In this document: in pieces, positions 6,124-11,763 of the stretch
How positions within the stretch are numbered: position 1 is the stretch's first letter
Layout of the letters: each line of letters opens with the position of its first letter
Source: JBKHJZ01 sp046537875
GTDB taxonomy: Bacteria > Actinomycetota > Acidimicrobiia > Acidimicrobiales > VFJN01
Assembly (NCBI GenBank): GCA_046537875.1
Contig: JBKHJZ010000101.1
Location: forward strand, 1-11,763
Length of the DNA stretch: 11,763 bases
Direction of reading: 5' to 3'
Made by a program: the position numbers and the translations under genes
Notes under the pieces: generated by a model
Told to the model about the DNA's origin: nothing
Database searches by the model: none
What the model saw: only the letters and a program-made list of their open reading frames with translations

Positions 6124-6954
6124 GTGTCCGACGGTGGGATCCGTCCCCGATCCGGGTCGAGCGCCAGAGCGCTGCTGTTGACGGCGCTGGGCGAGTTCGT
6201 CCTGCCGCACCGCGGATCGGTGTGGACCTCCACGGTGATCCGGTCGCTCGGCGTGCTCGGGGTCGGGGAGCGCAACGCCCGCCAGGCGCTGGCGCGGCTG
6301 GCCGACCGGGGCATCGTCACGGCACAGAAGGTGGGGCGCCGGGCCCGCTGGCGGCTCACGGAGGCCGGGCGCGAGCTGCTCACCGAGGGGACCGAACGGA
6401 TCTACGGCTTCGGTGGCGGCGACGAGCGGTGGGACGGGCGCTGGCTGGTGGTGCTGTGCTCCGTGCCCGAGGACCAGCGGGCGAAGCGGCGCCAGCTGCG
6501 GAGCAAGCTCGGCTTCGCCGGGTTCGGCTTCCTGGCTCCCGGCGTGGCCCTGTCGCCGCACCTCGACCGCGAGCCGGTGGCCACCGCCGTGCTCGAGGAG
6601 CTGGGGCTGCAACCGGGTGCGGTGGTGCTCAGGGCCGAGACCAGCGAGACCGTGTCGACGGAGGACCTGCTCGGGCGCGCCTGGGACCTGGAGGGGCTGG
6701 CCGCCCGGTACGACGGCTTCCTCCGGTCGTTCGGCCGGCGCTCGCCCCGCAGCGACGAGGCGCGGTTCGTGGCGCTGACCGAGCTGGTCCACGCCTGGCG
6801 GCACTTCCCGTTCGTCGATCCCGAGATCCCCGACCGGCTGCTGCCGAGCCGCTGGCCCGGCCGGCGGGCGAAGGCCCTGTTCGACGACCGGCACGCCGCC
6901 TGGGCACCGGGGGCCAACCGCTGGTACGAGGAGGTCGACCGCACCGCGACGTGA
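6124..6954 (+). CDS. PaaX-family transcriptional regulator
   Basis: This 276-residue DNA-binding protein matches the PaaX family across its length. An N-terminal winged helix-turn-helix contains ARALLLTALGEFVLP (14-28), VWTSTVIRSLG (33-43) and a probable recognition region ERNARQALARLADRG (49-63). The central domain has the hallmark WDGRWLVVLCSVPE (103-116). The C-terminal domain ends with HAWRHFPFVDPEIPDRLLPS and WPGRRAKALF. PaaX of Escherichia coli represses phenylacetate catabolism and is released by phenylacetyl-CoA. Lying between an importer and box genes, this homologue most likely represses one or both operons and senses an aryl-CoA such as benzoyl-CoA (inference). No phenylacetate genes are in the window, but control of a distant paa locus cannot be excluded. 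The GTG start is supported by family homology from residue 14 and a -10-like hexamer upstream. Confidence 0.88.
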   Translation: MSDGGIRPRSGSSARALLLTALGEFVLPHRGSVWTSTVIRSLGVLGVGERNARQALARLADRGIVTAQKVGRRARWRLTEAGRELLTEGTERIYGFGGGDERWDGRWLVVLCSVPEDQRAKRRQLRSKLGFAGFGFLAPGVALSPHLDREPVATAVLEELGLQPGAVVLRAETSETVSTEDLLGRAWDLEGLAARYDGFLRSFGRRSPRSDEARFVALTELVHAWRHFPFVDPEIPDRLLPSRWPGRRAKALFDDRHAAWAPGANRWYEEVDRTAT

Positions 6955-6986
6955 GCCCACAGGGCGGCGACCCGGCCCGCGGCCCA

Positions 6987-7056
6987 CCCCTCGGCGTTCT
7001 GGCAGCAACCACGTCGCTCACCGTCGACCACCGCTGCCAGAACGCCCGGCGAGGGG
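6987..7056. repeat. Long inverted repeat between the regulator gene and boxC
   Basis: GGCGTTCTGGCAGC (6993-7006) and GCTGCCAGAACGCC (7033-7046) are perfect 14-bp arms around 26 bases. CCCCTC (6987-6992) and GAGGGG (7051-7056) extend the stem by 6 bp across a 4-base bulge. GTCG/CGAC (7013-7016/7025-7028) adds an inner 4-bp stem. It starts 32 bases after the regulator stop and ends 17 bases before the boxC -35 element. It could be a strong, possibly factor-dependent terminator insulating the box operon, or a pair of operator half-sites. No T run follows either arm. Confidence 0.6.
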
Positions 7057-7073
7057 GAACGATCTACAACGTC

Positions 7074-7101
7074 TTGACGCAGCGGCTGGCGTCTGTAGTT
7101 T
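7074..7101 (+). promoter_or_regulatory. Promoter of the box operon with an embedded dyad
   Basis: TTGACG (7074-7079) and TAGTTT (7096-7101) are separated by 16 bases, the best sigma-70-like promoter in the window. Transcription would start near 7108, leaving a 20-base leader that contains the GGGAGGA ribosome-binding site. The spacer carries GACGC (7076-7080) and GCGTC (7089-7093), and CTACA (7064-7068)/TGTAG (7094-7098) lie around it. A repressor bound here would block RNA polymerase directly. The PaaX-family regulator encoded just upstream is the obvious candidate. Confidence 0.55.
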
Positions 7102-7127
7102 GAATCACGCGCCCGCGGGAGGACTGA

Positions 7128-8792
7128 GTGAGCACCGGACAGCAGTTCGAGTTCCAGGTCGACCCGTCGTCGTACCGCCACTGGCGGCTGTCGCTCGACG
7201 GGCCGGTGGCCACGCTGACCATGCAGGTGGACGCCGCCGGTGGCCTCCGCGACGACTACGAGCTCAAGCTGAACAGCTACGACCTGGGGGTCGACATCGA
7301 GCTGCACGACGCGGCGCAGCGGCTGCGGTTCGAGCACCCGGAGGTCAAGGCCGTGGTGGTGACCGGCGGGCTCGACAAGGTGTTCTGCGCCGGGGCGAAC
7401 ATCCAGATGCTGGCCGGGGCCTCGCACGGACACAAGGTGAACTTCTGCAAGTTCACCAACGAGACCCGGTCCGCCATCGAGGACGCCACGGCGCACTCCG
7501 GCCAGGCCTGGATCGCCGCGGTCAACGGCACCGCCGCGGGCGGCGGCTACGAGCTGGCGCTGGCGTGCGACGAGATCCTGCTGATCGACGACCGGGCCTC
7601 GGCCGTGTCGCTGCCCGAGATCCCCATGCTGGCCGTCCTGCCCGGCACCGGCGGGCTCACGCGGCTGGTCGACAAGCGGCACGTGCGCCGCGACCGCGCG
7701 GATGCGTTCGCCACCCGCACCGAGGGCATCAAGGGCCGGCAGGCGGTGGAGTGGGGCCTGGTCGACGCCCTGGCCCCGCGGAGCAGGTTCGACGACCTGG
7801 TGCGCGAGCGGGCGCTGGCCCGGGCCGCGGAATCCGATCGGCCCGACGAGGGCCCGGGCGTGGCGCTCACCCCGCTGGAGATCGAGGTGGGCGCAGATGC
7901 GTGGCACTACGGCGCGGTGTCGGTCGACATCGACCGCGGGCTGGGAGCGGCGTTCCTCACGGTCCGGGCGCCCGCGGGATCCCAGCCGTCCGACCCCGCC
8001 GAGCTGCTGGCCGCCGGGGCGTCCGCGTGGCTGCTGGCGGCCGCCCGCGAGCTGGACGACGCGATCCTGCGGTTGCGGTTCGACGAGCCGGACATCGGCA
8101 CGTGGGTGCTGCGCACCGAGGGCGATCCGGCGCAGGTGCTGGCGGCCGAGGAGCTCCTGGCCCTCCACCCCGACCACTGGCTGGTGCGCGAGGTCCGGCT
8201 GCTCTGGGCCCGCACCCTGCGGCGCCTCGACGTCTCGGCCCGCAGCCTGGTGGCGCTGGTCGAGCCCGGGAGCTGCTTCGCCGGCCTGCTGACCGAGCTC
8301 GCCCTGGCGGCCGACCGCTCGTTCATGCTCGACGGCACCCGCCCCGACCGCGACGAGGAGCCGGGCCTCCTCCAGCTCACCGAGGCCAACGACGGCTGGT
8401 TCCCGATGGCCAACGGCATCAGCCGCCTCGCCACCAGGTTCTGGGGCGACGACGACGGCCTGGCCGCAGCCCGGGCCGCGATCGGCAAGGGCCTGCTCGC
8501 CGCCGACGCCGGGGAGGCCGGCCTGGTGACGTCCACGCCCGACGACCTCGACTGGGACGACGAGGTGCGGCTCACGCTGGAGGAGCGGGCCAGCCTGTCG
8601 CCCGACGCCCTGTCGGGCATGGAGGCCAACCTGCGGTTCGCCGGCCCCGAGACCATGGACACCAAGATCTTCGGCCGGCTGTCGGCGTGGCAGAACTGGA
8701 TCTTCCAGCGCCCGAACGCCGTCGGCCCCGAGGGGGCGCTGCGCCGCTACGGCAGCGGCTCCCGGCCGTCGTTCGACCGGGCGCGCGTGTGA
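7128..8792 (+). CDS. boxC: Benzoyl-CoA-dihydrodiol lyase BoxC
   Basis: BoxC opens the ring of 2,3-epoxybenzoyl-CoA (via its dihydrodiol form), giving 3,4-dehydroadipyl-CoA semialdehyde and formate in the aerobic box pathway. The 554-residue length matches the family, which has two crotonase-like halves. Diagnostic stretches are YRHWRLSLDGPVATL (16-30), LKLNSYDLGVDIELHDA (46-62), FCAGANIQML (86-95), KVNFCKFTNETR (103-114) and GTAAGGGYELALACDE (134-149). E142 (GGGYE) and E164 (SLPEIP) occupy the positions of the paired crotonase glutamates, and the glycine-rich stretches form the expected oxyanion hole. The GTG start is fixed by GGGAGGA four bases upstream and by homology from about residue 11. 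It is the first gene of the box operon, followed by boxB after 31 bases. Confidence 0.95.
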   Translation: MSTGQQFEFQVDPSSYRHWRLSLDGPVATLTMQVDAAGGLRDDYELKLNSYDLGVDIELHDAAQRLRFEHPEVKAVVVTGGLDKVFCAGANIQMLAGASHGHKVNFCKFTNETRSAIEDATAHSGQAWIAAVNGTAAGGGYELALACDEILLIDDRASAVSLPEIPMLAVLPGTGGLTRLVDKRHVRRDRADAFATRTEGIKGRQAVEWGLVDALAPRSRFDDLVRERALARAAESDRPDEGPGVALTPLEIEVGADAWHYGAVSVDIDRGLGAAFLTVRAPAGSQPSDPAELLAAGASAWLLAAARELDDAILRLRFDEPDIGTWVLRTEGDPAQVLAAEELLALHPDHWLVREVRLLWARTLRRLDVSARSLVALVEPGSCFAGLLTELALAADRSFMLDGTRPDRDEEPGLLQLTEANDGWFPMANGISRLATRFWGDDDGLAAARAAIGKGLLAADAGEAGLVTSTPDDLDWDDEVRLTLEERASLSPDALSGMEANLRFAGPETMDTKIFGRLSAWQNWIFQRPNAVGPEGALRRYGSGSRPSFDRARV

Positions 8793-8823
8793 CCCACACC
8801 CGACGAGCCGGAGGAGCATCGCC

Positions 8824-10233
<1,410 letters not shown>

Positions 10234-10252
10234 CCCGCGGGAGGGGGGACCG

Positions 10253-11763
10253 ATGGCGCAGTACAACGCGGCGGCCTGGTTGCTCGACCGTCAGGTCGCG
10301 GGCGGTCGCGCCGATGCGACCGCCTTTCGGGTGAACGGCCGGTCGACCAGCTACGCCGAGCTGCAACAGGAGGTGTGGCGGGCGCAGAACGCGCTGCGCG
10401 AGCTCGACGTCCGCCGGGGGGAGCGCGTGGCGCTGGTGGTCGACGACGAGCTCGCGTTCCCGACCTGGTTCCTGGGCGCGCTGCGCTCGGGCGTGGTCCC
10501 GGTGCCGCTGTCGACGATGCTCACCGCTGCGGAGCTCGCGCCGATCGTGGCCGACGCCGGCGCAGGCGCCGTGGTGCTGTCCGCCCGCTACGCCGGGCAC
10601 CTCGCCACCATGGCGGGCGCGCCGTCGGAGCTGCGCCACGCGGTGGTGATCGGCGAGCCGGTCGCCGCCGGGGAGCTCGCCGTGCACGGCTGGGACGACT
10701 TCACCGACCGTGCGGAGGCGCCGGTCGCGTCCACCGTGGCCGACTCCCCGGCGTTCTGGCTCTACAGCTCGGGAACGACCGGGATGCCCAAGGGCGTGAT
10801 GCACCGGCACGCCAACCTGCAGGCCACCGCGGACACCTACGCCCGGTCGGTGCTGGAGATCGGGCCGGACGACCGCAGCCTGTCGATCGCGAAGCTGTTC
10901 TTCGCCTACGGGCTCGGCAACTCGCTGACCTTCCCGCTGTCGGTCGGGGCGAGCGCGGTGCTCAACCCCGACCCTCCCGCGCCCGCCGAGGTGCTGAGGC
11001 TGGTGCGGGAGGAGCGGCCGACGCTGTTCTTCGCCACCCCCGGCTTCGTCGCCGCGCTGCTCGACGCCGATCCCCCCGAGGACACCTTCGCCTCGGTGCG
11101 CTGCACGGTGACCGCGGGTGAGGCGTTGCCCGCCGACCTGCAGCGGCGGTTCCACGGGCGGTTCGGCCACCCCGTGCTCGACGGCATCGGCACGACGGAG
11201 GCCCTGCACATCTTCGTCTCCAACGCCAAGGGCATGGAGCGGCCGGGAACGAGCGGCACGCCGGTCCCGGGCTACGAGGCCCGGCTGGTCGACGACGAGG
11301 GGAGGGAGGTCACCGAACCCGACACGCCGGGCTTCCTGCACGTGAAGGGCCCGTCGATCGCCAGCGGGTACTGGTGCCGCGACGCCGCCACCCGCGCCGC
11401 CTTCCGGGGGGAGTGGCTGGTGACCGGCGACGTCTACAGCCGGTCGGCCGACGGCTACTGGACGTTCCTGGGACGCAACAACGACATGATCAAGGCCGGC
11501 GGCATCTGGGTGTCGCCCGCCGAGGTCGAGGGCGTGCTGGTCGAGCACCCCGACGTGCTCGAGGCCGCGGTGGTGGGCGGGCACGACGCCGACGGGCTGG
11601 AGATCACCGTCGCGTTCCTCGTCCCCCGCTCGGGCCACGAGATCGACGTGGACGACATCAACGCCCACTGCCGGTCGGGGATGGCGGCGTTCAAGCGCCC
11701 GCGGCGCATCGAGATCGTCGACGAGCTGCCCAAGACCGCGACCGGCAAGGTGCGGCGCTTCGC
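10253..11763 (+). CDS. Benzoate-CoA ligase (C-terminus off the right edge)
   Basis: This acyl/aryl-CoA synthetase activates benzoate with ATP and CoA through benzoyl-AMP, giving the benzoyl-CoA used by BoxB. From the ATG at 10253 it is open to the window end, 503 residues and two bases, probably only some 10-20 residues short. ANL-family motifs appear in order: P-loop YSSGTTGMPKG (171-181), GIGTTE (311-316), TGD (391-393), GRNNDMIKAGGIWVSP (407-422) and KTATGK with the C-terminal catalytic lysine K499. The N-terminal NAAAWLLDRQV and IAKLFFAYGLGNSLTFPLS (212-230) match benzoate-CoA ligases rather than fatty-acyl ligases; hydroxybenzoate or aminobenzoate as substrate remains possible. GGGAGGGGGG ends four bases before the start, and boxB ends 19 bases upstream, so it belongs to the box operon. 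Confidence 0.92.
   Translation, partial: MAQYNAAAWLLDRQVAGGRADATAFRVNGRSTSYAELQQEVWRAQNALRELDVRRGERVALVVDDELAFPTWFLGALRSGVVPVPLSTMLTAAELAPIVADAGAGAVVLSARYAGHLATMAGAPSELRHAVVIGEPVAAGELAVHGWDDFTDRAEAPVASTVADSPAFWLYSSGTTGMPKGVMHRHANLQATADTYARSVLEIGPDDRSLSIAKLFFAYGLGNSLTFPLSVGASAVLNPDPPAPAEVLRLVREERPTLFFATPGFVAALLDADPPEDTFASVRCTVTAGEALPADLQRRFHGRFGHPVLDGIGTTEALHIFVSNAKGMERPGTSGTPVPGYEARLVDDEGREVTEPDTPGFLHVKGPSIASGYWCRDAATRAAFRGEWLVTGDVYSRSADGYWTFLGRNNDMIKAGGIWVSPAEVEGVLVEHPDVLEAAVVGGHDADGLEITVAFLVPRSGHEIDVDDINAHCRSGMAAFKRPRRIEIVDELPKTATGKVRRF

Overview
The window is very GC-rich, uses GTG starts often, and packs genes tightly with 4-base overlaps. Two starts look leaderless, with a -10-like hexamer directly upstream. 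Together this suggests a high-GC actinobacterium, perhaps of the Acidimicrobiia type. That placement is inference from composition and protein style, not from a marker gene.

Layout: (1) Bases 1-993, minus strand: 5' part of a multi-spanning glycosyltransferase family 39-like membrane protein, running off the left edge. (2) Bases 994-1272: divergent control region with a dense run of palindromes, an inverted repeat and candidate promoters. (3) Bases 1273-6074, plus strand: a complete five-gene branched-chain-amino-acid-type (HAAT) ABC importer in the order binding lipoprotein, two ATPases, two permeases (livK-livG-livF-livH-livM). A hairpin-forming spacer separates the binding-protein gene from the rest, and ATGA overlaps join livF-livH and livH-livM. 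(4) Bases 6124-6954: a PaaX-family transcriptional regulator. (5) Bases 6955-7127: a perfect 14-bp inverted repeat, then a near-consensus promoter with an imperfect palindrome in its -35/-10 spacer. (6) Bases 7128-11763: boxC (benzoyl-CoA-dihydrodiol lyase), boxB (benzoyl-CoA 2,3-epoxidase oxygenase component) and a benzoate-CoA ligase cut by the right edge about where its last residues would be.

The plus-strand genes read as an aerobic CoA-dependent benzoate catabolism cluster. The importer would bring in benzoate or a related aromatic acid (inference). The ligase makes benzoyl-CoA, BoxB with a reductase partner makes 2,3-epoxybenzoyl-CoA, and BoxC opens the ring to 3,4-dehydroadipyl-CoA semialdehyde plus formate. 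The reductase BoxA and the aldehyde dehydrogenase BoxD are not in the window. The regulator is a PaaX-type winged-helix protein rather than the BoxR type known from proteobacterial box clusters, so it is a candidate benzoyl-CoA-responsive repressor. No RNA genes, mobile elements or CRISPR arrays were seen.
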